DNA from: Natrinema salinisoli
GTDB taxonomy: Archaea > Halobacteriota > Halobacteria > Halobacteriales > Natrialbaceae
Assembly (NCBI RefSeq): GCF_020405205.1
Contig: NZ_CP084469.1
Location: forward strand, 682,001-746,000
Reading direction: 5' to 3'
DNA length: 64,000 nt
In this document: positions 37,969-47,198 of the stretch, piece after piece
How positions within the stretch are numbered: the stretch's first letter is position 1
How the letters are laid out: each line of letters begins with the position of its first letter
Made by a program: the position numbers and the translations under genes
Notes under the pieces: model-generated
Seen by the model: the letters and a program-made list of their open reading frames with translations, nothing else
Database searches by the model: none
Told to the model about the DNA's origin: nothing

Positions 37969-38961
37969 TCAGGGCAGGTTCTCGATCGCGTGGTCGATCG
38001 CGCGAATGATCCGTTTGGCGTCATCTCGGGAGTCGATCGCGATGTCCGTCTTGACGACCGGACGGTCGAACTCGGCGTCGTCGTTCTCGTCGATCACGAA
38101 GGCGTCCGCGAACGGATACGCGGTCGCCAGCCCTTCCGTGCTCGGATCCGCGTTGACGGCTTCCATGAGGGCGGCTGCGGGTCCGGAGAAGGCATCGTCG
38201 CCGAGAAACGGCGAAACGGCGACGACCGTCGTCTGTGCGAGCGCGTCCGCGACGCCCGGCAGCGCGAGCATCGGTCCGATGCTGGTGACCGGGTTCGAGG
38301 GGCCGATGACGACGGGGTCTTCGAGGGCCTCGAGAACGCCCGACCCGGGTTCGGCCTTCGAAGAGCCGCGGAACTCGACCGTGTCGACGGTCGGTTCGCC
38401 GCCGTGACCGACCCAGTACTCCTGGAAGTGCATGAGTCCCTGGTCCGTGTGGACGAGGCTCGCGATGGGATCGTCGCTCATCGGCAGCAGATCGATGGTC
38501 AGCCCGAACGCGTCGGCGAGCCGCTGGGTCGCCTCGCTCAGCGTGTAGCCCTCGTCGAGGAGGCTCGTCCGCGTGATGTGGACGGCGCGATCGCGATCGC
38601 CGATCGTCATGAACTCGGCGATGCCGGAAAAGCGCCGCCAGTTCGCGAGCTCACGGCTCTCGGTCTGTTTTCCTGTAGGCAGGTACTGTGGACCCTCGGG
38701 GAGGTCCGCGGCCGCGGCGATGTCCATCAGCGCCGAGTTGGTTCTGTGCGTGTCGCCTTTGATTCCCCACCACGTCTCTCGGTCGAGGATCCCACCGCCC
38801 TGAAACAGCAGCGTATCGACGTCCGGCGAGACGAAGAGCCCGCCGAGCTCGATGTCGTCGCCCGTATTGGCGACGACCGTGGTTTCCTCCGGCGAGAACG
38901 CGGCGGCTGCACCGTCTAGCAGCTTCGGCGTTCCGGTGCCCCCGGAGAGGAAGGTTACCAT
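37969..38961 (-). CDS. cofD: 2-phospho-L-lactate transferase (coenzyme F420 biosynthesis)
   Basis: A 330-residue enzyme of normal length. [17 protein letters not shown] is the family start and nucleotide-binding loop, followed by [22 protein letters not shown] and [20 protein letters not shown]. CofD joins a guanylylated lactate- or PEP-derived unit to the deazaflavin Fo to make F420-0 in the cytosol. The start is fixed by the conserved first strand. It is followed directly by the Dus-like gene. Confidence 0.95.
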   Translation of the reverse strand: MVTFLSGGTGTPKLLDGAAAAFSPEETTVVANTGDDIELGGLFVSPDVDTLLFQGGGILDRETWWGIKGDTHRTNSALMDIAAAADLPEGPQYLPTGKQTESRELANWRRFSGIAEFMTIGDRDRAVHITRTSLLDEGYTLSEATQRLADAFGLTIDLLPMSDDPIASLVHTDQGLMHFQEYWVGHGGEPTVDTVEFRGSSKAEPGSGVLEALEDPVVIGPSNPVTSIGPMLALPGVADALAQTTVVAVSPFLGDDAFSGPAAALMEAVNADPSTEGLATAYPFADAFVIDENDDAEFDRPVVKTDIAIDSRDDAKRIIRAIDHAIENLP

Positions 38962-39151
38962 ACCTACACCTCTCGAGCGTGGGTACTTAATCGCTTTCGG
39001 CCGCTCCGAGCACGTCGATCCCTGGTACGAGACGCGGCGGACTCGTCGCGCTCCGAGTTGCCGTCTCAGATCACTGGCATTCGAAGATAGCTTCCCACGA
39101 GTTGCGTCCTGTCACCCCCGTTCTCGAGTCTCTCTTGCCTCTGGACCTATC

Positions 39152-39178
39152 TTAATTATTAATCATGCATAACTATAT
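39152..39178 (+). promoter_or_regulatory. AT-rich promoter region of the FAD oxidase gene
   Basis: TTAATTATTAA (39152-39162), an A/T palindrome, is followed by CATGCATAACTATATC, with a TATA-like core at about 39171-39178 roughly 35 bases before ATG 39211. Such A/T palindromes next to TATA boxes are typical operator positions, but no regulator is identified. Confidence 0.45.
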
Positions 39179-39210
39179 CTCCGCACGAAGCGTATGAATG
39201 CTGAGTAATC

Positions 39211-40608
39211 ATGGCAGTAACAACTACACCCGTAGACGAGGGTGCAATGGATGGATTCGGCGAGGGGCTTCACGGCGAGTTGCTCCGCCCCGGGGATCCG
39301 AACTACGACGAGGCGCGAGCCGTCTGGAACGGGATGGTCGATCGCCGCCCGGCACTCATCGTCCGAGCGATGGGCGTTTCGGACGTGATCGCGGCGGTGA
39401 ACTTCGCCCGTGAGCAGAAGCTGTTGCTCGCAGTTCACGGTGCCGGACACAACATCGCGGGGAACGCGGTCTGTGACGACGGGCTGATGCTCGACCTCTC
39501 GATGATGCGTTCGGTTCGCGTCGATCCAGAGGAACGAACGGCTCGAGTCGAGGCGGGGGCGACCCTCGCCGACGTCGACCACGAGGCGCAGGCGTTCGGA
39601 CTGGCGACGCCGCTCGGGATCAACTCGACGACCGGCGTCGCGGGGCTCACGCTCGGGGGCGGCTTTGGCTGGCTGACCCGGAGGTACGGAATGACGGTGG
39701 ACAACCTGCGCTCCGTCGATATCGTCACCGCGAACGGCGAACTGCGTCACGCGAGCGAAGACGAAAACCCGGACCTCTTCTGGGGAATACGGGGCGGCAG
39801 TGGCAACTTCGGCGTCGTTACCTCGTTCGAGTTCGACCTCCACGAGGTCGGTCCCGAGATACTCTCCGGACCGATCGTCTACGCGGGCGATGATGCGAGG
39901 GACGTTATCCGACACGTCCGGGACTTCAACGAGGATGCACCGGACGAGTCCGCGGTCTGGGTCGTCCTCCGGAAGGCACCGCCGCTTCCGTTCCTTCCCG
40001 AGAACGTCCACGGCGTCGGTGTCGTACTCGTCGTGACGTTCTACGCCGGCGACATGGATGAGGGGGAGGAGGTGTTGGCCCCGATCCGAGAGTACGGGGA
40101 TCCGATCGCCGACGCCGTCGGCCCACACCAGTACGCGGCGTTCCAGCAGGCGTTCGACCCGCTTCTCACGGAAGGGGCCCGGAACTACTGGAAATCGCAC
40201 AACTTCAGCGAGCTCTCTGACGACGCCATCGATACCGCGGTCGAGTACGCGGCCGAACTCCCGTCGCCGCTGTCCGAGATCTTCTTCGGACAGATCGGCG
40301 GCGAGATGGCGCGCGTTCCGTCGGACGCGACGGCGTACCCACACCGCGACGCCGAATACGCGATGAACGTCCACACGCGCTGGGAGGACCCCGCGATGGA
40401 CGACGAATGTATCGCCTGGTCCCGGGAGTTCTTCGACGCGATGGCTCCCTACGCCACCGGCGGCGTCTACGTAAACTTCATCAGCGAGGAAGAAGGCGAG
40501 GAGACACTCGCCTACGGGGAGAATCGAGATCGGCTGGCGGAGATCAAAGCCGAGTACGATCCGGAAAACCTGTTCCGGATGAACCAGAACGTCGCCCCCG
40601 CCCGGTAA
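39211..40608 (+). CDS. FAD-linked oxidase (berberine-bridge-enzyme-like)
   Basis: A 465-residue protein. The PCMH FAD domain includes ALIVRAMGVSDVIAAVNFA and AVHGAGHNIAGNAVCDDG, where the His is the likely covalent flavin attachment, then TTGVAGLTLGGGFGWLTRRYG. The C-terminus ends with the BBE motif YDPENLFRMNQNVAP. These enzymes oxidise sugars, alcohols or small organic molecules using O2. The substrate is unknown. It is a single gene with its own strong-looking promoter region. Confidence 0.9.
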   Translation: MAVTTTPVDEGAMDGFGEGLHGELLRPGDPNYDEARAVWNGMVDRRPALIVRAMGVSDVIAAVNFAREQKLLLAVHGAGHNIAGNAVCDDGLMLDLSMMRSVRVDPEERTARVEAGATLADVDHEAQAFGLATPLGINSTTGVAGLTLGGGFGWLTRRYGMTVDNLRSVDIVTANGELRHASEDENPDLFWGIRGGSGNFGVVTSFEFDLHEVGPEILSGPIVYAGDDARDVIRHVRDFNEDAPDESAVWVVLRKAPPLPFLPENVHGVGVVLVVTFYAGDMDEGEEVLAPIREYGDPIADAVGPHQYAAFQQAFDPLLTEGARNYWKSHNFSELSDDAIDTAVEYAAELPSPLSEIFFGQIGGEMARVPSDATAYPHRDAEYAMNVHTRWEDPAMDDECIAWSREFFDAMAPYATGGVYVNFISEEEGEETLAYGENRDRLAEIKAEYDPENLFRMNQNVAPAR

Positions 40609-40626
40609 TTCCGATTTCGGCCGTTG

Positions 40627-42198
40627 TTACTCGTCTTCGGCCCGCCAGTCACCGATCCAGTCAGCGAAGCTCCCCTCGAGCAACGTCTCCGACTGCCGAC
40701 TGACGTACTCGCGTTGCATCGTCGCGATCGCCTCCTCGAGGTCCGCACCGTCCTCGATGGCCTCCCGTACCTGTTCGTGTTTCCAGCTCGCGGGTGTCAC
40801 CACCTGCCGGACGCGCCGCCGGAGCGGGTAGAGGTACTTCGCGGCGTCCTCTTCGCTCAGCCCGCGATTGGTCAAGCCGTCCTCGGCGTGGGCCAGCAGG
40901 TCCTCGTAGAGCGCGAGGCTGTCGGTAGTCTCCTTCCCGTCGTTGGTAATCCAGGTCATATCGGCCTCCAGTCCGTCGACCATCGCGGCGTAGAAGTTTT
41001 CTCGCGCGATCTGCCAGTCGAGTTCGACGACGGGGTGCTCGAGGCGGGTCAGGCTCTCCATCAGGCCGGCGAAGGCGGCGAGGAAGGCGACGGAATCGCG
41101 GACCGTGGGCTGAGCGGGGATCGGCCGGAACTCGATGCGAGCGTTGGCCGCGGAGCGGGTGGGACCGCCGAAGACCGGTCGAACCCACCGCCAGTAGGTG
41201 CCGTGTTTGCGGCTGAAGTGGGGGAACTGGTCGTCGAACCGTTCGCCCCCGTCGACCGGCATGGGGACGATGGTATCGTCGCCGGCGATTCGGTCGATCG
41301 CCTCGTCAACGGTCTCGAGATCGTGCGGGAAGCGGACCTTCCCTTCGCCCGTGGTGGGGTCGTTGAGTACGGTTTCGAAGACGCTGATGCGGTGTTCCAT
41401 CCAGGCGTCCCGGAGGATCTCGTCGGCGCTCGCGTCATCGTCGTAGAGGTCGGCGGGGAAGAACGGGGAGTTGACACCGAGCGCGAGGAGCGGACCCGCG
41501 ATCCGCAGCGCGTAGTTGAAGTAGTCGGGTAGATCGGGGGCGTGGGCGACCTGATAGTGGGGCTGAATCGACGTGATGAGACTCTCGGGCATCACGGTAT
41601 CGCCCTGTAGCGAGACGTGCGGCGCTTCGATGCGCATTCCCGCGGACTCGGCCTGATCGGTGTTGGCCATCGCGTGATAGCGCGCGGAGTCGCTCATGTT
41701 CGTCGCGATCCGGATCATCCGGTCGTCGCCCTCCGGAGTGGTCGCCGTCCGCTCGACGCTGTCGGTGAGGTAGGTGCCAGCGTCCTCTCCCTCGGGCGGA
41801 ATCGTCCAGAGGGCGTCGCTTACTAATCGCATCCGTTCGGAATCGGTGACGTTGAGCGCTGTCCGCAGGCGCGCCTTGACCTCCGACTCCTGCGCCGTCA
41901 GCCCGTGGGCGTTCAGTGGCTGCGGACTCGTCGTCATCTCCGCGTTGTGCAGCCCCAGTTCCTTCTCGAACCCGATCAATTCGAGCAGTCTGCGCGGGAC
42001 CCGCCGCAGCGTACAGTCGTCGGCCTTGACCGCGTAGAACTCGTACTCGAGGCCGATGATGGCTTGCGGGTTGTCGAAGACCCCCTCCTCGACGGCGTCT
42101 TTGATCACCTCGGCGTCCGCCTCGGCTCGCTCGCGAAAGTCGACGGCGTCGACCCCCAACACGTCCGCAACCCGTGCGGCGAGTTCCTCTTCTGGCAT
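40627..42198 (-). CDS. Glutamate-cysteine-ligase-like (GCS2 family) protein
   Basis: A 523-residue protein. IIGLEYEFYAVKADDCTLRRVPRRLL, LHNAEMTTSPQPL and RIEAPHVSLQGDT resemble the ATP-dependent carboxylate-amine ligase GCS2/GshA fold, with Glu residues in the first strand (GLEYEFY) expected to bind Mg-ATP. ANARIEFRPIPAQPTV is a later substrate-site block. It is longer than simple GCS2 proteins, with a helical C-terminal 130 residues. Haloarchaea make gamma-glutamylcysteine, but I cannot say this is that enzyme. Confidence 0.72.
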   Translation of the reverse strand: MPEEELAARVADVLGVDAVDFRERAEADAEVIKDAVEEGVFDNPQAIIGLEYEFYAVKADDCTLRRVPRRLLELIGFEKELGLHNAEMTTSPQPLNAHGLTAQESEVKARLRTALNVTDSERMRLVSDALWTIPPEGEDAGTYLTDSVERTATTPEGDDRMIRIATNMSDSARYHAMANTDQAESAGMRIEAPHVSLQGDTVMPESLITSIQPHYQVAHAPDLPDYFNYALRIAGPLLALGVNSPFFPADLYDDDASADEILRDAWMEHRISVFETVLNDPTTGEGKVRFPHDLETVDEAIDRIAGDDTIVPMPVDGGERFDDQFPHFSRKHGTYWRWVRPVFGGPTRSAANARIEFRPIPAQPTVRDSVAFLAAFAGLMESLTRLEHPVVELDWQIARENFYAAMVDGLEADMTWITNDGKETTDSLALYEDLLAHAEDGLTNRGLSEEDAAKYLYPLRRRVRQVVTPASWKHEQVREAIEDGADLEEAIATMQREYVSRQSETLLEGSFADWIGDWRAEDE

Positions 42199-42301
42199 AC
42201 CTCCGAGTGAGTGGCCGACTGTCTTTAAAGCACGTCACTTGAGTGGGGATCCGCGAGTGGTCTCAGAACCGTTTTACCCCCCGCGACGATACACGTCGCC
42301 G

Positions 42302-44044
42302 ATGGAGTTTGCCACGTTCGCCGACCGCGCCGGGACGATCGAGGCCGAACCCGCCGACCTCGAAGTCATCGCTCACGTTCGGGACCTACTCGCGGACGCC
42401 GGTTCCGACCTCGAGGTCGCAGCGCGCTTCGTTCAAGGGCGAGTGTTTCCGGCCTGGGATTCGACGACGCTGGATATCGGGCCGAGCGCGTGTTACGAGG
42501 CGATCGCCCGCGCCGCGGGGACGAACGTGAGCGCCGACGACGTCGAGGATCGACTCGCCGAGGTCGGGGAGATCGGCGACGTGGCTGCGAGCTACGACTT
42601 CGGCGGCCAGCAGGGGCTGGGTGCCTTCACCGGCGGTGGCACGGGTGGAACTGGGGGTGGAAGCGACGGCAACGGCGGCGATCTCACCGTTCGCGAGGTC
42701 TACAAAACGCTCGAGGACCTCGCGGCTGCCGAGGGGTCGGGTAGTCAAGACCGCAAGGTCGACCTGCTGTTCGGGCTGTTCAACCGCTGCTCGAGCGAGG
42801 AAGCGCGCTACCTCGCGCGCATCGTCCTCTCGGAGATGCGTATCGGCGTGGGAGAAGGGACCGTTCGGGATGCCATCGCCGACGCATTCGACGTCCCCAA
42901 GGATCGGGTCGAGCGCGCCCTGCAGGTCTCGAACGACTACGGGCAGGTCGCACGAATCGCCCGCGACGATGGGCTCGAGGGGCTGGACGCGATGAATCTC
43001 GAAGTGGGCCGTCCGGTTCAGGCGATGCTCGCCCAGGCGGGGACGGTGACGGACGCGCTCGAGGAGTGGGACGAAGCCGCCGTCGAGTGGAAGTACGACG
43101 GAGCACGGGTGCAGTTGCATTACGATCCGGTCGATTCCGGCGAGTCGATGGCTGAGGCCCGCGTCTTCTCGCGAAACATGGAGGAAGTCACCGACGCCCT
43201 CCCCGAAGTGGTCGAGTTCGCCGAGGCCCACCTCGAGGAATCCGCGATCCTCGACGGCGAAGTCGTCGCGATCGACGCAGAGGGGGCGCCGTTACCGTTC
43301 CAGGAGGTTCTCAAGCGGTTCCGGCGCAAACACGACGTCGCGAAGGCCCGAGAGGACGTCACGGTCCGGCCGGTCTTCTTCGACTGTCTGCACGCCGACG
43401 GGGACGACTTGCTCGCGGAGCCGCTGACGACGCGCCACGACCGGCTTCGGTCGGTGCTTGTCGACGCCGACGCTGACGCCGATTCCGTCGACGATGGCGA
43501 TATCGAGGGCTTATCGCTGCTCTGGCGGACCGACGACCCCGACGAGATCGAGGCGATCGACGCCGAGGCCCTCGAGGCGGGCCACGAGGGGATCATGCTC
43601 AAGAACCCCGGCTCGACCTACTCGCCGGGCCGGCGCGGGAAGCACTGGCGAAAACGGAAACCCGACGTGGAGACGATAGACTGCGTCGTGACGGGTGCGG
43701 AGTGGGGCGAGGGGAGACGCGCGACCTTCCTCGGCACGTTCGAACTCGCCGTGCGCGCGGGCGAGGATCTCGAAACCGTCGGCAAGGTCGCGACCGGGAT
43801 CACCGACGAGAAACTGGCGGAATTGACCGAGCTACTCGAGCCCCACATCGCCGCCGAGGACGGACAGGAGGTCGAGCTCGAGCCCGAGATCGTCTTCGAG
43901 GTCGGCTACGAGGAAATCCAGTCGTCGCCGACGTACTCCTCGGGCTACGCGCTGCGGTTCCCGCGCTTCGTGGGCGTTCGGCCTGACAAGGATCCGGCGG
44001 ATGCGGATTCGCTCGAGCGGCTGGAACGACTGCAGAGCAACTAA
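42302..44044 (+). CDS. lig: ATP-dependent DNA ligase
   Basis: About 580 residues from ATG 42302. The N-terminal DNA-binding domain is followed by the adenylation domain, with K264 in EWKYDGARVQ as the AMP-accepting lysine, then ESAILDGEVVAID, FFDCLHADG, EGIMLKNPGSTYSPGRRGKHWRKRKP and the OB domain. It seals nicks in replication and repair. A Gly-rich insertion (GGGTGGTGGGSDGNGG, about residue 112-127) lies in the N-terminal domain and is probably a disordered loop. It is a single gene with its own promoter. Confidence 0.96.
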   Translation: MEFATFADRAGTIEAEPADLEVIAHVRDLLADAGSDLEVAARFVQGRVFPAWDSTTLDIGPSACYEAIARAAGTNVSADDVEDRLAEVGEIGDVAASYDFGGQQGLGAFTGGGTGGTGGGSDGNGGDLTVREVYKTLEDLAAAEGSGSQDRKVDLLFGLFNRCSSEEARYLARIVLSEMRIGVGEGTVRDAIADAFDVPKDRVERALQVSNDYGQVARIARDDGLEGLDAMNLEVGRPVQAMLAQAGTVTDALEEWDEAAVEWKYDGARVQLHYDPVDSGESMAEARVFSRNMEEVTDALPEVVEFAEAHLEESAILDGEVVAIDAEGAPLPFQEVLKRFRRKHDVAKAREDVTVRPVFFDCLHADGDDLLAEPLTTRHDRLRSVLVDADADADSVDDGDIEGLSLLWRTDDPDEIEAIDAEALEAGHEGIMLKNPGSTYSPGRRGKHWRKRKPDVETIDCVVTGAEWGEGRRATFLGTFELAVRAGEDLETVGKVATGITDEKLAELTELLEPHIAAEDGQEVELEPEIVFEVGYEEIQSSPTYSSGYALRFPRFVGVRPDKDPADADSLERLERLQSN

Positions 44045-44079
44045 TCGTGAAGAGTTTCGGTCAGGACGTTGGACCGAAT

Positions 44080-44367
44080 TCAGGCATCCTGTTCGTGGAC
44101 CAGATCTGCGACGGTCGCACCCATGTCGATCACGCCCGCCTTCTCGAGGAGCGCTTCGAACTCGTCCGACTCGTAGTAGGCCAACAGCTCCTCGAGCCGA
44201 TCGTCCGCGACCTCCTGTACGAGGACGAGCGTCGTCGGCTCCTCGTCCACGCGAAACACCCGCGTACCGAGCGAGCCGTGGGCCGCACGCGTCTCGGCGT
44301 TGGCCTCGTGGTGTCGTTCCCACCGCTCGTAGTCTTCGACTTCGTGGCGGGCGTGGATGTAAACCAT
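44080..44367 (-). CDS. Small dimeric alpha/beta-barrel-like protein
   Basis: A 95-residue protein. MVYIHARHEVEDYERWERHHE, then GTRVFRVDEEPTTLVLVQEV and YYESDEFEALLEKAG, suggest the ferredoxin-like dimeric barrel of the ABM/DUF1330 superfamily. These small proteins are often monooxygenases or ligand-binding folds; no catalytic residue can be assigned. It is convergent with the ligase gene. Confidence 0.72.
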   Translation of the reverse strand: MVYIHARHEVEDYERWERHHEANAETRAAHGSLGTRVFRVDEEPTTLVLVQEVADDRLEELLAYYESDEFEALLEKAGVIDMGATVADLVHEQDA

Positions 44368-44795
44368 TGGTCGCGGTATTGAGGTTCGGACCCTGTAAAT
44401 GAGGGTGCTGTGTTCTGCCGTCGACGACGACTGCGATCTGCGACGGGGTTCGTAAACCGTCTCGAGTCGTTTCGAGTCGCCCGAGTGACAGGGTAGTGGC
44501 AGGTGTCTCGAGGGATTACGAAATCAGTGACGCGGGGGCCGTCGACTCGACTGGTGCTGTCTCGAGGATTCCACGGAAAAGCGTTCTGCTATCGCGGACA
44601 CTAGGGATTTCCACGCCCTCCCCAGCCGACTCACTCGGTCACGTCGTTCCCTCGCTCGTCCCTCGCACGATTTCGAGCCGAGACTCGCTGTTTGCTCGTC
44701 ACGGCTCCGCGTGCGCCACCGCAGGTTGACGGTCAGCTTCGAGCGACTCACCATATGTAAGCACCCTTAAGAGCCACGGGGAACAGGATTCGCGT
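44368..44795. other. Intergenic stretch with a dispersed-repeat copy
   Basis: No credible gene. It contains one copy of a 32-base element (44606-44637) and other GC-rich spacer. A CTTAAGAG element near 44765 may belong to the hisC promoter. Confidence 0.5.
44606..44637 (+). repeat. Intergenic repeat, copy 1
   Basis: This 32-base stretch matches the reverse complement of 59556-59587 at 28 of 32 positions; all four differences are transitions. The shared core reads TTTCCAC-R-CCCTCCCCA. A shared CTGCTATCG lies just upstream of both copies, at 44586-44594 here. Confidence 0.7.
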
Positions 44796-45950
44796 ATGCA
44801 ACCGCGCGACCTGTCCGATCACGTCGCATACGAGGCGGGTCGAGGCATCGAGGAGGTCGCCCGCGAACTCGGGCGCGACCCCTCGGAGTTCATCAAACTC
44901 GCCTCGAACGAGAACCCGCACGGCCCCTCACCGGCCGCGGCGGTGGCCATCCGCGAGACGGCCTCGAGCGTAAATTCCTATCCGAAAGCGGCTCACGCCG
45001 ACCTCACGAGCGCCGTCGCCGACCGCTGGGGAGTCGTCGACGAGCAAGTCTGGCTGGCCAACGGCGGCGACGGGGCGATCGATTACCTCCACCGAGCGGC
45101 CCTCGAGCCGGGGGACGACGTGCTCGTCCCATCGCCCGGCTTCGCCTATTACGGAATGAGTTCCCGCTTCCACCACGGCGACGTTCGGGGGTACTCCCTT
45201 TCCCGAGACGAGGACTTCGAGCAAGACGCAGAGATGGTGCTCGAGGCCTACGACGGCGAGCGGGTGATCTGGATCACCAGCCCGCACAACCCGACCGGCT
45301 CGACGATGCCGCTGGCGGAGCTCGAGCGACTCGCCGACGAAACCGGCGACGAGACGCTGATCGCCGTCGACGAGGCCTACGGCGAGTTCGCCGACCGCGA
45401 CAGCGCCATCGCGCTCGTCGAGGGGCGCGACGGGTTCGAGGCCCGCGACGACGTCGCGATCCTCCGGACGTTCTCGAAAGCCTACGGGCTCGCCGGCGTT
45501 CGACTCGGCTACGCCGTCGTCCCCGCGGAGTGGAGCGAGGCCTACACCCGCGTGAACACGCCGTTCGCGGCGAGCGAACTCGCCTGCCGGGCCGGCCTCG
45601 CGGCCGTCGACGACGACGAACACGTCGTGCGAACCGTCGAGACGACCCGCGAGTCACGAGCGTACATGCGCGAGAACATCGACGCCCATGTCTGGCAGAG
45701 CGAGGGTAACTTCGTCCTCGCCGCCGTCGGGGACGCCTCGGCCGTCGCCGAGGAAATGCAGGAGCGCGGGGTCATCGTTCGGGACTGCTCGAGTTTCGGC
45801 CTGCCGGGCTGTATCCGCATCACCTGCGGGACCGAAGACGAGACCGAACGCGCCGTTGCAACGCTCAACGCCGTCCTCGAGGACCTCGACCTCGAGACGG
45901 AACCGATGGACGGGTTCGAGGATCCGGACGCGGAGGTCGCCGATTCATGA
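44796..45950 (+). CDS. hisC: Histidinol-phosphate aminotransferase
   Basis: A 384-residue class I PLP enzyme. The first segment IKLASNENPHGPSPAA is the HisC N-terminal signature, NGGDGAIDYLHRAALEPGD binds the cofactor phosphate, ITSPHNPTGS contacts substrate, and LRTFSKAYGLAGVRLGYAV holds the PLP lysine. It converts imidazole-acetol phosphate to histidinol phosphate. It overlaps the next gene by ATGA. hisD lies at 6213, so histidine genes are scattered. Confidence 0.96.
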   Translation: MQPRDLSDHVAYEAGRGIEEVARELGRDPSEFIKLASNENPHGPSPAAAVAIRETASSVNSYPKAAHADLTSAVADRWGVVDEQVWLANGGDGAIDYLHRAALEPGDDVLVPSPGFAYYGMSSRFHHGDVRGYSLSRDEDFEQDAEMVLEAYDGERVIWITSPHNPTGSTMPLAELERLADETGDETLIAVDEAYGEFADRDSAIALVEGRDGFEARDDVAILRTFSKAYGLAGVRLGYAVVPAEWSEAYTRVNTPFAASELACRAGLAAVDDDEHVVRTVETTRESRAYMRENIDAHVWQSEGNFVLAAVGDASAVAEEMQERGVIVRDCSSFGLPGCIRITCGTEDETERAVATLNAVLEDLDLETEPMDGFEDPDAEVADS

Positions 45951-46501
45951 GAGTCGCCGTCACCGGTACCCCGGGCACTGGAAAGACGACCGCGACCGAC
46001 TATTTCGAGACTCACTCGACGGCCGCAGACGGGACGGTGGACGATGAGCCCACCCCGGATCTCGAGGTGATCCATCTCAATCGGGTGCTCGAAGACGAAG
46101 AACTCTACACCGAAGTCGACGCCGACCGTGAGAGCAAGGTCGCCGACCTCGAGGCCCTGAGCGACTGGCTTGCAGGACGGGATGACGTCCTGATCGAATC
46201 GCACCTCGCCCACCACTTCGACGCCGACCGGGTCGTCGTGTTGCGGTGTCACCCGGCGACGCTCGAGGAGCGGCTGCTCGAGCGCGGCGAGACGGTAGCG
46301 AAAGCGAGGGAGAACGCCGAGAGCGAAGCGCTGGACGTGATCCTCTCGGAGGCGGTCGAGGAACACGGCCTCGAGTCGGTCTACGAGGTCGACACGACCG
46401 ACCGCGATCCCGAAGCGGTCGCCGACGAACTCGAAGCGGTCGCCGCGGGCGAGCGCGACCCGAGCGCTGGCGAGGTCGACTTCGTGGGGTATCTCACGTG
46501 A
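45947..46501 (+). CDS. AK6/Fap7-type adenylate kinase
   Basis: A 184-residue P-loop kinase. RVAVTGTPGTGKTTATDYF is the Walker A region, and VLIESHLAHHFDADRVVVLRCHP is the NMP/lid region typical of the AK6 (Fap7, archaeal NMP-kinase) family. It transfers phosphate between adenine nucleotides and, in related systems, takes part in 18S/16S rRNA maturation. It starts inside the hisC stop and its stop overlaps the GTG of the next gene, so three genes are coupled. Confidence 0.9.
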   Translation: MRVAVTGTPGTGKTTATDYFETHSTAADGTVDDEPTPDLEVIHLNRVLEDEELYTEVDADRESKVADLEALSDWLAGRDDVLIESHLAHHFDADRVVVLRCHPATLEERLLERGETVAKARENAESEALDVILSEAVEEHGLESVYEVDTTDRDPEAVADELEAVAAGERDPSAGEVDFVGYLT

Positions 46502-47112
46502 CGCTCGACAAGTTCCGGCCGTACGTCTCGCGGTTCCTCGACCCGTTCGTCAAGGGCTTCGACCGCGTCGGCATGACGCCGAATGGCGTGAGCGTGATCG
46601 CGTTCGGGATGGCCGTTCTGGCCGCGGTGGCGTTCGCACTCGGCGGGCTCGAGGACCCGATCTGGTACGTCGCGGCGGCGGTGCTCGTCTTCCTGAACGG
46701 CTGGCTGGATATCGTCGACGGCGCGCTCGCACGCGAGCAAGAGGTCGCCTCGGCCGGCGGCGACCTGCTCGATCACGTCCTCGACCGGTACGCGGACATC
46801 GTCGTCATCGCGGGGCTGGCCGCGGGGGTCGAGGACTACCTGCTCGGATTTCTCGCCGTCACGGGCGTCGTGATGACGTCGTATCTGGGCACGCAGGCCC
46901 AGGCGGTCGGCCTCGATCGAGTCTACGGCGGGCTCGTCGGCCGGGCGGACCGCCTCGCGATCATCGGCGTCGCCGGCTTCCTGGCGTACCCGCTGGCGGG
47001 AACGACGCCGGGCGGATTCTCGCTCGTGGGCTGGCTGCTCGTCTTCCTCGCGGTCGTCGGCCATCTGACCGCGCTCCAGCGCTTCTATTACTCCTGGGCA
47101 GCCCTCGAGTAA
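46498..47112 (+). CDS. CDP-alcohol phosphatidyltransferase family protein
   Basis: The likely protein is 204 residues from GTG 46498, overlapping the kinase stop (GTGA). The family motif D-G-x2-A-R-x8-G-x3-D-x3-D is present as DGALAREQ...GGDLLDHVLDRYAD, which binds two metals and CDP. Six membrane helices are predicted by eye. In archaea, relatives make archaetidylinositol phosphate or archaetidylserine; the head group here is inferred, not shown. It makes membrane phospholipid. Confidence 0.9.
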   Translation: MTLDKFRPYVSRFLDPFVKGFDRVGMTPNGVSVIAFGMAVLAAVAFALGGLEDPIWYVAAAVLVFLNGWLDIVDGALAREQEVASAGGDLLDHVLDRYADIVVIAGLAAGVEDYLLGFLAVTGVVMTSYLGTQAQAVGLDRVYGGLVGRADRLAIIGVAGFLAYPLAGTTPGGFSLVGWLLVFLAVVGHLTALQRFYYSWAALE

Positions 47113-47198
47113 TCCCCGTTTCCGTCCGCTAACTGGGGGTTTCTACGGGCTGAAACCACGCCGCATACTTTATCCCTCACCGCGATATAGGAATCGAC

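Noticed and set aside
44796-47112. A histidine-biosynthesis operon
   Set aside because: hisC is followed by a kinase and a lipid synthase, not by other his genes; hisD is 37 kb away.
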